A model generated the notes under the pieces. The model was not told the DNA's origin. It did no database searches and was given only the letters and a program-made list of their open reading frames with translations. From NCBI RefSeq assembly GCF_030348825.1, contig NZ_JAUCES010000005.1:2480001-2544000 (forward strand): DNA of 64,000 bases, read 5' to 3'. Of this stretch, positions 26,082-34,913 are shown one piece after another. The translations under genes were made by a program, and so were the position numbers. Each line of letters starts with the position of its first letter. Position 1 is the first letter of the stretch. The stretch comes from Fictibacillus sp. b24. Its GTDB lineage: Bacteria > Bacillota > Bacilli > Bacillales > Fictibacillaceae.

Positions 26082-26714
26082 CTATTCACATTCGTCACCT
26101 TCACAAAACTCGAATTTCGCATCTCGGATGGCACCTCTTAAGGCTCGTTCAATATTTGCCTGAGGATGGAGTCCTTTTAATACCCGGTCACCGATAAAGA
26201 TGGTAGGAACAGCTTTAATTTGCAGTTCTTCATTCGCTTGCTGCAAATACATTTCTCTTTCCATTTTAAATTCACGGGACTCTAATGCTTGTTGAAATAT
26301 TTCACCATCAAGACCAACCTCTTCGGCAATTTCTCGAAGCACCCTAACCTCTCCAATATTTTTTCCTTCTTGATAGAAAGACTTGAAAACTTGATGAGAA
26401 TATTCCTTTTCCTTACCATGCCTTTTTGCAAAAAGAAGACCTTCATGAGCAAAATGTGTATGCGGCTGAGGCGAGACATCTGGCAGGATCATTTGAACAC
26501 CCATTTTTTTTGAAAGAGGCTGAACGGATTCCTGCCACGATCTTTGTAAATAGTCGCCTTCTGGTTTCAATGTTTCTTGCGGATATGGACGCAGTTCGTA
26601 CGGCATCCATTCGATATCAACATCTTTATCTTTCGTTGCTTCAAGTAGTGGTGTTTCTGCTAAATAGCAATACGGACAAACAAAATCCGAGTAAACTTTT
26701 ATTTTAATCGTCAT
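26082..26714 (-). CDS. DsbA family (FrnE-like) oxidoreductase
   Basis: 210 residues, cytosolic (no signal). Thioredoxin fold with a CPYC redox motif (SDFVCPYCYLAE) and the cis-Pro loop KAVPTIFIGD, matching the FrnE/DsbA branch. A polyketide-isomerase or disulfide-exchange role is known in the family. The C terminus has an extra CEGDEC pair. It is the second gene of an operon, 15 bases after the Nudix gene. Confidence 0.88.
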   Translation of the reverse strand: MTIKIKVYSDFVCPYCYLAETPLLEATKDKDVDIEWMPYELRPYPQETLKPEGDYLQRSWQESVQPLSKKMGVQMILPDVSPQPHTHFAHEGLLFAKRHGKEKEYSHQVFKSFYQEGKNIGEVRVLREIAEEVGLDGEIFQQALESREFKMEREMYLQQANEELQIKAVPTIFIGDRVLKGLHPQANIERALRGAIRDAKFEFCEGDECE

Positions 26715-26729
26715 TTTTATTCCCCTTAC

Positions 26730-27218
26730 TTACGCCTCTATTTTATGAATAGCTGAATTGATTGAGACGCTAATTATCTTTCCCATATCGTCATAATTCA
26801 AGTGATATGTTTGCGGATTGTCCGATTTCATCATATCAGGAATCAAAACAGGGAGGTTATTTACGATGCCTAAGTTATCAGGATGCAGAATCCATTGAAT
26901 GTCTTTCCAGTCTAAAAGCCCTTCATCCGTTCCGACTGGAGTTTGGTATATAAATTTATCAGGTAGATTGATCCAGAAAAAATGGAGATGCAGCTTCCCC
27001 CAAGTTCCCTCACAGATCACCTCTCCTTTATAATCTGCTTGTTTAGCTTCTATCCCTGTTTCTTCTGCAACTTCACGCAACACACTTTCCTCTATCGTTT
27101 CTTGGTTTTCAATCTTTCCTCCTACACCGTTCCACAAACCCATGAGAGGAGCTCTTATACGGTTCAAAAGCAGAAGTTGCTGGTTACGTTGTATAAAACA
27201 TACTGTGTACTCTTGCAT
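26730..27218 (-). CDS. Nudix hydrolase, MutT/8-oxo-dGTPase-like
   Basis: 162 residues from ATG 27216-27218 (GGGGGAA upstream); the frame opens 16 codons earlier without a ribosome site. Nudix box GGKIENQETIEESVLREVAEETGI at about residues 37-59. YTVCFIQRNQQLLLLNR at the N terminus is typical of MutT-like nucleotide sanitisers. Coupled to the DsbA-like gene. Confidence 0.85.
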   Translation of the reverse strand: MQEYTVCFIQRNQQLLLLNRIRAPLMGLWNGVGGKIENQETIEESVLREVAEETGIEAKQADYKGEVICEGTWGKLHLHFFWINLPDKFIYQTPVGTDEGLLDWKDIQWILHPDNLGIVNNLPVLIPDMMKSDNPQTYHLNYDDMGKIISVSINSAIHKIEA

Positions 27219-27376
27219 GAAAATTCCCCCATATATTTTTGTGATCAGCAAACAACCTCTGTTCACCTTTTCTATTACATGATATATTTAGAAAGGCTCT
27301 AAAGCCCTACATACCACATATAGATTATTCATTTTTATTTCTTACATAAGTAACGAATTGAAACGGAGGATATACC

Positions 27377-28045
27377 GTGATTTTAATGGCAGGTATGATC
27401 GGTACGGGTAAGTCCACATATGCTGAGTTTCTTAGTGATCAGCTTGGCAGCGAGATTTTTTACGAGAGCGTTGTTGACAACCCTATTTTACCCGATTATT
27501 ACAAAAACCCGAAGCGATGGGCTTTTCCGCTTCAAATTTATTTCCTAAATACACGATTCAAAACCATTCGCCAAGCGAGAACGAGTCCAGATAATGTTCT
27601 GGATCGAAGTCTTTATGAAGACTTGATCTTTGCCGAACTTAACTTTGATTCTGGCAATATGACTCAGCTTGAATTTGACACTTACAAGGATCTACTGGAA
27701 ACGATGATGAACGAGATCGACAAAACCCCAAAATCACGTCCTGATTTACTCATCTATTTGGACAGTGATTTTGACACGGTATTGAACCGCATCCGACAAA
27801 GAGGCCGTTCTTATGAACAAGTGGATGAGAATCCTGAATTACTGGCGTATTACAAAACCCTTCACGCTAAATATAAAGATTGGATTTCCGCTTACGACAA
27901 AACAGCGGTATTGAGAATCGAAAGTGATCAATACAATATTTTTGATGAAACAGATCAAGAACGAATTTTAACGCTCGTGAAAAAAGAACTTCACCGCCTT
28001 GATTCATTAAATGAACCTTCCGTCTTGATGCATGAAACCCGCTGA
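27377..28045 (+). CDS. Deoxynucleoside kinase (dGK/dAK type)
   Basis: 222 residues. P-loop GMIGTGKST, the DRS motif in VLDRSLYEDLIF, and the lid RIRQRGRSYE identify the dNK family, which phosphorylates deoxyribonucleosides for salvage. Bacilli carry Dck and Dgk; which one this is cannot be decided. GTG start, five bases after GGAGGATA; the next ATG is only three codons on. Confidence 0.9.
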   Translation: MILMAGMIGTGKSTYAEFLSDQLGSEIFYESVVDNPILPDYYKNPKRWAFPLQIYFLNTRFKTIRQARTSPDNVLDRSLYEDLIFAELNFDSGNMTQLEFDTYKDLLETMMNEIDKTPKSRPDLLIYLDSDFDTVLNRIRQRGRSYEQVDENPELLAYYKTLHAKYKDWISAYDKTAVLRIESDQYNIFDETDQERILTLVKKELHRLDSLNEPSVLMHETR

Positions 28046-28089
28046 TTTCACAAAAGCTAGAATAAACAAGATGTAAGGAGTGAAAACGT

Positions 28090-28305
28090 TTGTTTACACT
28101 AATCCTAATATTGTCTGTTCTAATTTTGGCTGGTGGACTTTGGTGGACGATTCAACTTGGAAGAAAGCAAAAAACGTATACACAAGATAAAGTAAATGCT
28201 GCAGTTACGAGACATACAGCAGTTCTTAACCCTATATTTTTGACGTATATCGGCTTTACAGCAGTCGTAATTATCATCATCTACATCGCATTTTTCGTTT
28301 ATTAA
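28090..28305 (+). CDS. Small two-helix membrane protein, unknown
   Basis: 71 residues: TM helix (4-22), basic loop (RKQKTYTQDK), TM helix (48-70). TTG start nine bases from AAGGAG. It follows the kinase gene by 44 bases, before a shared terminator. Confidence 0.7.
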   Translation: MFTLILILSVLILAGGLWWTIQLGRKQKTYTQDKVNAAVTRHTAVLNPIFLTYIGFTAVVIIIIYIAFFVY

Positions 28306-28309
28306 AAGT

Positions 28310-28344
28310 AAAGGCCAAGAGATTACTCAGTCTCTGGCCTTTTT
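28310..28344. terminator. Bidirectional terminator
   Basis: AAAGGCCA-GAGA/TCTC-TGGCCTTT hairpin with T runs on both sides; it overlaps the 3' end of the minus-strand gene. Confidence 0.8.
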
Positions 28345-28655
28345 ACTTGATCCCAATTACTCATGGTCTCTATGAAATTCCGCGTTTCTTCCTGCCCTAA
28401 ATCATGTATTAGCTGATAAACTTCTCTTAACTTCACATCATACCGGTCGTTATCGCGATCATTGGAATAGGGTACATAAGGAAGATGTGTACGAACGAAT
28501 GTATCATTTGCCGTACTCTCCATTTCATCAAACATTTTTGCAAGCTTTCTTACGTCTTCATCTGATGCTGATATTTCAAACTGAAAAGTCGAAGCCGTTT
28601 TAATTGGCAGAATTTCACCGGATTCCACGTTTATATAGTAAGGCCGTTTTTCCAA
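28323..28655 (-). CDS. Conserved hypothetical protein, 110 residues
   Basis: Soluble alpha-beta protein (YYINVESGEILPI, SASDEDVRKLAKMFDEME, two His/Asp-containing helices near the end). TTG start, eight bases from AAGGAGG. I do not recognise the family. Transcribed alone, convergent with the small membrane protein. Confidence 0.7.
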   Translation of the reverse strand: MEKRPYYINVESGEILPIKTASTFQFEISASDEDVRKLAKMFDEMESTANDTFVRTHLPYVPYSNDRDNDRYDVKLREVYQLIHDLGQEETRNFIETMSNWDQVKRPETE

Positions 28656-28740
28656 GCGTGCCGCCTCCTTTTCCTTATTTTCCGCCTCTTACTGTTTTTT
28701 ATGTGGGCTGTTTTCGTAAAATTTGTTTTTATTGGGAGTG

Positions 28741-28949
28741 GTTGATTTACGTTCAAGGTACTCGCTTTCCGCGGGGCAGACCGGGAGCCACATTAGTACG
28801 TTCCACTCTAAAGTGTCTCACCTGCCTGCTTTAAGGAAGTATCCTTGCTCGTGCGTCTATAAGTAAACCCTACCGATGTAGAATTCCTCGTTGCTTGCTT
28901 TGATAGAAATTTCTCAGGGGATAGGCAAGCACCATGCACTCCAATCAAC
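28741..28949 (-). repeat. ~128-bp repeat element, copy 3 (expanded, inverted)
   Basis: In inverse orientation: GTTGATTTACG, CGCTTTCCGCGGGGCAG and GTGTCTCACCTGCC, then about 90 unrelated bases before the closing GCACTCCAATCAAC. The extra segment makes it ~209 bp. Confidence 0.75.
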
Positions 28950-29018
28950 TGTCCACAGAAGAGGATAAAAATAAGCTTTGAAAGCAACAGCCCTATAAGA
29001 ACAGAGTCATATGTAACA

Positions 29019-29954
29019 CTACCACCATCTTTTTTTCTTAAAATAGCCGATGATGAGTATAGACATTACTACGCATAGTGATAACATCGAAAAATACCCG
29101 TAATGCCATTTCAGTTCAGGCATATACTCAAAGTTCATTCCGTATAATCCTGCTAAAAAGGTGAGTGGAATAAAGACCGCGCTAACGAGCGTCAGTGTTT
29201 TCATAATGGTGTTCATATGATCAGATTTTAAAGACATCTGCAGATCTAAAATACCTTGCAAATTTTCCTTAAAACTGTCAAAGGCTGCTGTTACTCTGGA
29301 GAAAGAGGAAAGCAGATCTTTAAAGTAAAAACCAGACTCTTCATTCGCGTACTCAAAGTCATCGTGCCCCATCTTTTGAATGATGCTCTCTTCTGCTTCA
29401 ACATATTGTCTAAGCTTATGCAGTCGGCTTTTCCATCGGTATACGTCTCGCCCGATCTCCCGCTTTTGCGGATCAATGAACACACTTTTTTCAAGCTCTA
29501 GGAACTCATCTGACAGCTGATCAATGACCTCTAAATATGAGCTAACAATATCTTTCATGAAATAATACAGCATGTAGCTCACATGTTTCATATGCTCCGG
29601 ATTGTCCGTGAAATCTTTTACGAGCTGTTCCCTGAAAGGAATCTCCCGTTCGGCCAATACAATCAAATACTGCTCACCAATTAATAGGTTAATCCGAATG
29701 GGCTCTAATTTCTTTGTCTCTAAATAAAAAGTGGAAACAACAGCATGGTTAGCATAAACATTTATTTGTGGATGTTCTGAAAAGCTTGTGAAAGCAGCTT
29801 CGGCTAATGGATGAAGCTGTAATTGCTGCAAAACGCTGTCGCTCTGCAATTCTTGAGGAGACTGATAGAACATCCAAAGGGTATTACTCTCTTTAGGCAT
29901 TTCAAAATGTTCAATTCTCTCTGTTTTATTTGTGGCTTTTGAGTATTTAAGCAT
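29019..29954 (-). CDS. corA: CorA family magnesium/divalent cation channel
   Basis: 311 residues: a cytosolic alpha-beta N-terminal domain, a long helix (about 150-255) and two C-terminal membrane helices with the selectivity motif YGMN (TFLAGLYGMNFEYMP) and a basic tail KKKRWW. The pentameric channel imports Mg2+ (or Co2+/Ni2+). Complements MgtE at the start of the window. Confidence 0.93.
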   Translation of the reverse strand: MLKYSKATNKTERIEHFEMPKESNTLWMFYQSPQELQSDSVLQQLQLHPLAEAAFTSFSEHPQINVYANHAVVSTFYLETKKLEPIRINLLIGEQYLIVLAEREIPFREQLVKDFTDNPEHMKHVSYMLYYFMKDIVSSYLEVIDQLSDEFLELEKSVFIDPQKREIGRDVYRWKSRLHKLRQYVEAEESIIQKMGHDDFEYANEESGFYFKDLLSSFSRVTAAFDSFKENLQGILDLQMSLKSDHMNTIMKTLTLVSAVFIPLTFLAGLYGMNFEYMPELKWHYGYFSMLSLCVVMSILIIGYFKKKRWW

Positions 29955-30026
29955 CTTTTTGCTCCAATTACTTTTTTTACTATCTTTCCCAGATACTGAA
30001 CAGTCATGTCTAAAGATTTCAGATAG

Positions 30027-30055
30027 AAAAAAGACCCTTTTGCTATTAAAGGGTC
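30027..30055 (-). terminator. Terminator of the DUF1992-cupin operon
   Basis: GACCCTTT/AAAGGGTC stem then TTTTTT on the minus strand, overlapping the cupin stop. Confidence 0.75.
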
Positions 30056-30420
30056 ACCGTGCTGATGCTTTTTACTTTTTTCACAACCACTCTGTCTCCA
30101 TGAGCAGGTGGCTGAGATGTAACAAGAAACTCAGCAGGATGAGCTGATTCGTTACGGACTTGATGAGTAGTTCCTGCGGGTATCTCTATTCCTTGATGAG
30201 CACCAAGTATTATTTCCTCTCCATCTTTTTCAATAAGAAGTTCACCGTTTAATAAAAAGAAAAACTGGTGCGAAAACACATGATAATGCCTTACTTCAGC
30301 TGATTGAGGAGGCATTTTTTCATGAATGATGCTTAAATCATCTTGCTTAAGAAGGTGCCAGCCATCACATGCATCTCCCCATTGGTAATGTTCTGCATTT
30401 AACGTACTTATTTTCGACAT
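30046..30420 (-). CDS. Cupin domain protein
   Basis: 124 residues from ATG 30418-30420 (GGAGGGT upstream). Single cupin barrel: the metal motif 1 HYHVFSHQFFFLLNGE and motif 2 IEIPAGTTHQVRNES. It could be a small dioxygenase, isomerase or sugar-binding sensor; no more can be said. It starts 11 bases after the DUF1992 gene. Confidence 0.82.
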   Translation of the reverse strand: MSKISTLNAEHYQWGDACDGWHLLKQDDLSIIHEKMPPQSAEVRHYHVFSHQFFFLLNGELLIEKDGEEIILGAHQGIEIPAGTTHQVRNESAHPAEFLVTSQPPAHGDRVVVKKVKSISTVTL

Positions 30421-30431
30421 ACACCCTCCGA

Positions 30432-30854
30432 TTATTTCTTCAAAATGTCCTCCAGATTTACTTTCATCCGCTGTGCAGTTGGCGGACATGTTAAGTTATG
30501 CTGAAACACTTTTTGGTTAATGGTTTCTACTGTTTTTTTGATGTTATATTCAACCGTATACGTTTTGAGTTCTTCTTTTAATACGTCTATCTCTTGGCCA
30601 AGTTTCACCCAACTGGGTAGTATATGATTATCTTTCATAATCTTATGAAGACGCTTTTCCGGATTGTACACAAGATCTTCATCAATATTGAGAGGTTTAC
30701 CAAACCCTTCGAGATGATCAAAAGCTCCCTCTTTTTTCGCTCGGTTCACGATTGCTGTTATATGATCTTCGTAAAACCAGGCATTCGTTTGCTCGTCCTT
30801 CATTAAGATTTCTCGTTTTTGTATTTCCTTTTCAAATGACGGTTTTTTATTCAT
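30432..30854 (-). CDS. DUF1992 (DnaJ-homologue subfamily C28 domain) protein
   Basis: 140 residues. The family signature is clear: ITAIVNRAKKEGAFDHLEGFGKPL near residues 32-55, followed by helices. Function unknown; DNAJC28-like proteins lack the J domain. First gene of an operon with the cupin. Confidence 0.85.
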   Translation of the reverse strand: MNKKPSFEKEIQKREILMKDEQTNAWFYEDHITAIVNRAKKEGAFDHLEGFGKPLNIDEDLVYNPEKRLHKIMKDNHILPSWVKLGQEIDVLKEELKTYTVEYNIKKTVETINQKVFQHNLTCPPTAQRMKVNLEDILKK

Positions 30855-30960
30855 TGTAAAAACCTCCAGGAATAAATTTATTTCTTACTTATACATTATG
30901 TTTATTTCCTTTATCCCCTTGGAAAAAATATGGCAGTTCTGTAGACAAAATGTGTACATA

Positions 30961-32184
30961 TTAAGAACGCTTATCTTCTGGTTTAAAGTTGCGTATGAAT
31001 GGAAGTGAAAACACGATTAAAGCCACTATCATCTCCATTGATCCACCCCAAACAAAAACATCTGCGGCTCCTATTTTTTCAATAAGAAGCCCTGCCGTTC
31101 CTGCTGCAATCGGTTCGGAAATCCCCATAATGATTACCATAATTCCGATTACGCGCCCAAAGAGTTTTGGTGGGATAAGCGCATGGTTTACACTCGGAGC
31201 AATAACATTAACAGCTGCTTCAAAAAAGCCTACAAACGAAAGAAGCAATAACAAAACAGCTAGTTCCCTAGAAAAGAATCCTATTAATACAATGCTGGCA
31301 CCTTGCAGAAAACATGTTAATAGCGTCATATACGGTTTTGGTTTCTGGATGACGAATAAAGAAAATACGATAGCAGCTATCACACTTCCGACTGCAAGTG
31401 ACGTTTGCGCCCAACCATACCCTTTAATGCCAAAGTCTAAATCTTTCATAAGGAAAGGCAAGCTGACCATTACAGCTCCAACCGCCGCATTTGCAAAGAA
31501 CGCAAATACTGCCATAGTCGCAAGTACAGGAGCATTTATGAAAAACGTGAATCCTTCTTTAATCCCCGAAAAGAAAGATGTATGCCCTTCCTTGTCGTCT
31601 TCCTCTTTAACTTGTATAAAAAGAAACAAACCCGCAGCGACGAAGAAGGCTACTCCATTAATTAGAAAAGCCATTTTAGCACCATAAAGGGCGTAAAGCA
31701 TAGCTCCTAAAATCGGCCCAGTTACTCCAGATGCCTGTCCTGCCATCATAAGAAGGCTCATCGATTGTGTGTAATGCTTTTCAGGCACGAGACGTGTTCT
31801 AAAGGTGATGCCCGCTGGTTCACTTATCGCATCAATAAGTCCAAATAGGACACCTGTTATGTAAAAAAAGTAGATCGGCGGCTGTGCGTTTGCGGTGACA
31901 AGAAAAAGAAGAAGTAAGATAGCACCTCTCCCTATAGCAGAACCGATTAGAAGTTTTCTTACTGAAAACCGATCAACAACTGCTCCACCAAAAAGAATAA
32001 AAGAAAACTTTGTTAATGTCACAAGTAATATGTATGTCCCTACAATAACAGGTGACCCAGATAACTGAACGAGCAGCCACATCAGGGTAATCATAAAAAT
32101 ACTGTCGCCCATTGCCGTTAATATCGAGCTTAACCAAAAGTAAAGAAAGCTTTTATTGCGAAAAATCTCCCCAGATAACTTCAT
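30961..32184 (-). CDS. MFS transporter (MFS_3 / macrolide-efflux-like)
   Basis: 407 residues, 12 TM. It has the N-terminal FRNKSFLYFWLSS segment and the GGAVVDRFSVRKLL motif A of the MefA/YfiS-type exporters. Substrate unknown. No clear terminator follows. Confidence 0.85.
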   Translation of the reverse strand: MKLSGEIFRNKSFLYFWLSSILTAMGDSIFMITLMWLLVQLSGSPVIVGTYILLVTLTKFSFILFGGAVVDRFSVRKLLIGSAIGRGAILLLLFLVTANAQPPIYFFYITGVLFGLIDAISEPAGITFRTRLVPEKHYTQSMSLLMMAGQASGVTGPILGAMLYALYGAKMAFLINGVAFFVAAGLFLFIQVKEEDDKEGHTSFFSGIKEGFTFFINAPVLATMAVFAFFANAAVGAVMVSLPFLMKDLDFGIKGYGWAQTSLAVGSVIAAIVFSLFVIQKPKPYMTLLTCFLQGASIVLIGFFSRELAVLLLLLSFVGFFEAAVNVIAPSVNHALIPPKLFGRVIGIMVIIMGISEPIAAGTAGLLIEKIGAADVFVWGGSMEMIVALIVFSLPFIRNFKPEDKRS

Positions 32185-32343
32185 AATGTTTTCATCCCTA
32201 TAATTTTTATCTTTTTACATTCATTATAAGGAAGTTTAATGGCAAAAACGATCACTAATTGAAGGATTTTAGAGAGATTACAGGTCCGTTATGTATATTC
32301 GGTAAAAGCTGACATTAAGAAACCCCTTGACGAAGGATGTGGT

Positions 32344-32469
32344 GCTCTTAAAAATGCTTTAGATGCGCGTGAATTAAACAAACGTGCGCGCGATGAAGAA
32401 AAACGCGCTTGAGAATCGGAGTATATTGCGCGCATAAAGCTTATCACTGCGCGGATGTGTAATAAACAG
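32344..32469. repeat. 21-bp-periodic GC(GCG) array (array B)
   Basis: GCGCG (or GC) recurs at 32344, 32365, 32386, 32407, 32428 and 32449, exactly 21 bases apart, with A/T-rich filler between. Units share little else. A plus-strand frame without a start codon reads through part of it; I do not call it a gene. Confidence 0.55.
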
Positions 32470-32537
32470 CTAATAGAAAGGTTTGTTTTTATATAGCACC
32501 TTACCGCTTTCAAATGTTCCTTCTCTTCATTGAAAAG

Positions 32538-32666
32538 TTGATTGGAGTGTAAGGTAGCGAGACTCCTGCGGGACAGGCGGGCAGGGGAGACACTTAAGAG
32601 TGAAACGTACGAATGTGGCTCACCGCCTGCCCCGCGGAAAGCGAGCAACCTGGAACGGAGATCAAC
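32538..32666 (+). repeat. ~128-bp intergenic repeat element, copy 4
   Basis: TTGATTGGAGTG start, ACTCCTGCGGGACAGGCGGG, GTGGCTCACCGCCTGCC, CGCGGAAAGCGAG, GGAGATCAAC end. One of the best-preserved copies. Confidence 0.92.
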
Positions 32667-32711
32667 CACTTTCTATCACACCAATGCATAAGCAAGTAGG
32701 TCATTATAAAA

Positions 32712-32738
32712 AGAAAGGAAGCGACTGCTCGCTTCCCT
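32712..32738 (-). terminator. Terminator of the siderophore-binding protein gene
   Basis: GGAAGCGA-CTGC-TCGCTTCC hairpin then a T-rich run on the minus strand. Confidence 0.75.
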
Positions 32739-32754
32739 CCTTCATAAACAACTA

Positions 32755-33714
32755 TTATTTTTCTAAGAAATACTTCTCTAAGTCATCAAGCATCATGTTC
32801 GCCGCTTTAACACCGCCAGCTGTATTCCAGATCGCATCGTCTACTTTGTGAGCATTTCCAGCTTTCACAACTTCAAGGTTTTTCCAAAGCGGATTGTTCG
32901 TCCATTCTTTTTCTGTTTCAGTCGCTTTCCCGTCTCCAGCTTCATATGTGAAGTAGAACAGGATGTCACCGTTCATATCAGGGATACGCTCTTGTGTTAC
33001 TTCTTCAGCAAAGTCAGATTTGTTTTGGTCGCCAGGACGAGCAAAACCAAGTTGATCAAGGATTACACCAGAGAATGAATCTTTGTGGTAAATACGAGAT
33101 GTTCCAGGCAGGAATCGTACTACTGATACTTCTGTTTTCAGCTGGTCAGCCACTTCTTTCTTCATGTCTTCAATACGTTGGTCAAATGCCGCTAAAACTT
33201 CTTTCCCTTTTTCTTCTTTATTTAACGCTTTTGCATATAATTCGAAATTGATTTTCCAATCACCGCGCAGCTCTTCTGAGAATACAGTCGGTGCAATCTT
33301 GCTTAGTTCATCATATTGCTTCTCTTGACGCTGTTTGTTACCGATGATTAGGTCTGGCTTTAGTGCTGCGATTTTCTCAACGTTAACCGCACTCTCGTCA
33401 CCTACAACTTCTACGTCTTTCATGTCACCTTTAATGTGGTCATACCAAGGATCACCTAACCAAGATTTAACCGCACCAACTGGTTTTACACCTAGAGCAA
33501 GTACTGCTTCAGTTCCTTCGTTTGTTAAAACGACAACGCGTTTGTTTTCTTTTACTTCTGTAGTACCCATCGCGTGCTCTACTTTATAAGAAGCTGAAGC
33601 TCCTTCTGATTTCTCTTCTTCTTTCGCTTTATCTTTTCCGCCGCAAGCTGCTAAAGCAAGCATAAGCGTTAGGACAGCTGCAAACGCAAGCCATTTGTAT
33701 GTATTCTTTTTCAT
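32755..33714 (-). CDS. Iron-siderophore ABC transporter substrate-binding lipoprotein (YfiY-like)
   Basis: 319 residues from ATG 33712-33714 (GGGGAG upstream); the frame opens 30 codons earlier inside the Fur region. Signal peptide with lipobox LAAC, then a Fe-siderophore-binding class III fold (RVVVLTNEGTEAVLALGVKPVG; ALKPDLIIGNK). It resembles YfiY, which takes up hydroxamate siderophores. It is divergent from the two permeases and the ATPase that complete the importer, with Fur boxes between. Confidence 0.92.
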   Translation of the reverse strand: MKKNTYKWLAFAAVLTLMLALAACGGKDKAKEEEKSEGASASYKVEHAMGTTEVKENKRVVVLTNEGTEAVLALGVKPVGAVKSWLGDPWYDHIKGDMKDVEVVGDESAVNVEKIAALKPDLIIGNKQRQEKQYDELSKIAPTVFSEELRGDWKINFELYAKALNKEEKGKEVLAAFDQRIEDMKKEVADQLKTEVSVVRFLPGTSRIYHKDSFSGVILDQLGFARPGDQNKSDFAEEVTQERIPDMNGDILFYFTYEAGDGKATETEKEWTNNPLWKNLEVVKAGNAHKVDDAIWNTAGGVKAANMMLDDLEKYFLEK

Positions 33715-33748
33715 TCTATTTTCTCTCCCCTTTTTATGTTTACGCAAA

Positions 33749-33763
33749 TGATAATGATAATCA
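33749..33763. promoter_or_regulatory. Fur box (binding-protein side)
   Basis: TGATAATGATAATCA, one mismatch to the 7-1-7 TGATAAT-N-ATTATCA Fur consensus, 35 bases upstream of the substrate-binding gene. Confidence 0.85.
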
Positions 33764-33812
33764 ATTACAACTCGTATCATAATATGTTCTGAATCCGTTG
33801 TCAATAACTAAA

Positions 33813-33827
33813 TGATAATGATTTTCA
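33813..33827. promoter_or_regulatory. Fur box (permease side)
   Basis: TGATAATGATTTTCA, one mismatch to the Fur 7-1-7 consensus, 75 bases upstream of the first permease; TTGACA follows at 33834-33839. Confidence 0.85.
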
Positions 33828-33902
33828 AAGTCATTGACAGATTCCTGCTTTGCTCTTAAACTGGTAATTGAGAATATTTTTCATTATAAAAAAGAGGATC
33901 AC

Positions 33903-34913
33903 ATGAACGGAATATTATATGGAAATAAAAGAAAAGCTGCTGGCTTGATTCTGGGTGTGATTTTAGCGCTCATTGTAATGGTGCTGAGTGTTGTGCTTGG
34001 TTACACAAACACCTCATTAAAACAAGCCATTGAAGCTTATACCGCCTTTAACGGCTCGAACGAGCATTTAATCATTCAACTATCTAGAGTGCCTCGCTCT
34101 CTTGTAGGTATGGCAGTCGGCATCTCATTAGGAATTGCCGGCGTTCTCATGCAAGCGCTAACTCGTAATCCAATCGCATCACCAGATATTTTTGGAGTAA
34201 ATGCTGGGGCGGGATTTTTTATAGTGTTTGGTGTTACTTTTCTAGGAATCTCATCCATTCAACAGTTTATGTGGATTGGCTTTCTAGGAGCTGCGGTGGC
34301 AGCAGGGATGGCTTACGCACTTGGATCTGCCGGTAAAGGCGGACTTACACCTGTTAAGTTAACGTTAGCAGGTGCTGTAATGGCTGCTCTTTTCGCTTCT
34401 CTTACACAAGGAATGCTCGTCACAAATGAAAAAGCACTTGATGAAGTTTTATTTTGGCTGGCTGGTTCAGTAGAAGGAAGAAAACTTTCCATGCTTGCTG
34501 CAGTTTTGCCTGCTCTTGCAGTGGCTTGGATCATCTCACTCCTCTTATCACGCCAGTTAAATGCATTCGCACTTGGTGAAGATGTCGCGGTTAGTTTAGG
34601 ACAAAAAACAGTCGTCTTTAAATTAGCTGCCGCTTTAATGGTAGTCTTGCTAGCTGGAGGATCGGTTGCAATTGCTGGACCCATTAGTTTCATAGGAATT
34701 GTTGTGCCGCATTTTGCAAGATACCTAGTAGGAAGTGATCATCGCTGGATTGTCCCGTATTCTGCTGTGATCGGCGGAATCATGCTTGTTGCAGCAGATA
34801 TTGGTGCACGTTACATTATCATGCCAGAAGAAGCACCTGTGGGAGTCGTTACGGCACTGATTGGGACACCTTTCTTCATCTACATTGTTCGAAAAGGAAT
34901 TTTTCAAAAATGA
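33903..34913 (+). CDS. FecCD-type siderophore permease (YfiZ-like)
   Basis: 336 residues from ATG 33903 (GAGGATC upstream; the longer frame from TTG 33834 starts at the promoter). About ten membrane segments with the BtuC/FecCD signatures LSRVPRSLVGMAVGISLGIAG, RNPIASPDIFGVNAGAG and the cytosolic coupling helix PHFARYLVGSDHRW. The stop overlaps the next start (ATGA). Confidence 0.92.
   Translation: MNGILYGNKRKAAGLILGVILALIVMVLSVVLGYTNTSLKQAIEAYTAFNGSNEHLIIQLSRVPRSLVGMAVGISLGIAGVLMQALTRNPIASPDIFGVNAGAGFFIVFGVTFLGISSIQQFMWIGFLGAAVAAGMAYALGSAGKGGLTPVKLTLAGAVMAALFASLTQGMLVTNEKALDEVLFWLAGSVEGRKLSMLAAVLPALAVAWIISLLLSRQLNAFALGEDVAVSLGQKTVVFKLAAALMVVLLAGGSVAIAGPISFIGIVVPHFARYLVGSDHRWIVPYSAVIGGIMLVAADIGARYIIMPEEAPVGVVTALIGTPFFIYIVRKGIFQK

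Noticed and set aside
30989-31687. 232-codon plus-strand ORF
   Set aside because: It lies wholly antisense to the MFS transporter gene; composition is that of a complement of membrane helices.
32270-32410. Short coding-like frame before array B (…LKNALDARELNKRARDEEKRA)
   Set aside because: It has no start codon and no ribosome site, and its pattern comes from the 21-bp (7-codon) period of the array.
32289-32669. 126-codon minus-strand ORF
   Set aside because: It runs through repeat copy 4 and array B; the same reading occurs at other repeat copies (for example 48487-48735), so it reflects the repeat sequence and not a gene.
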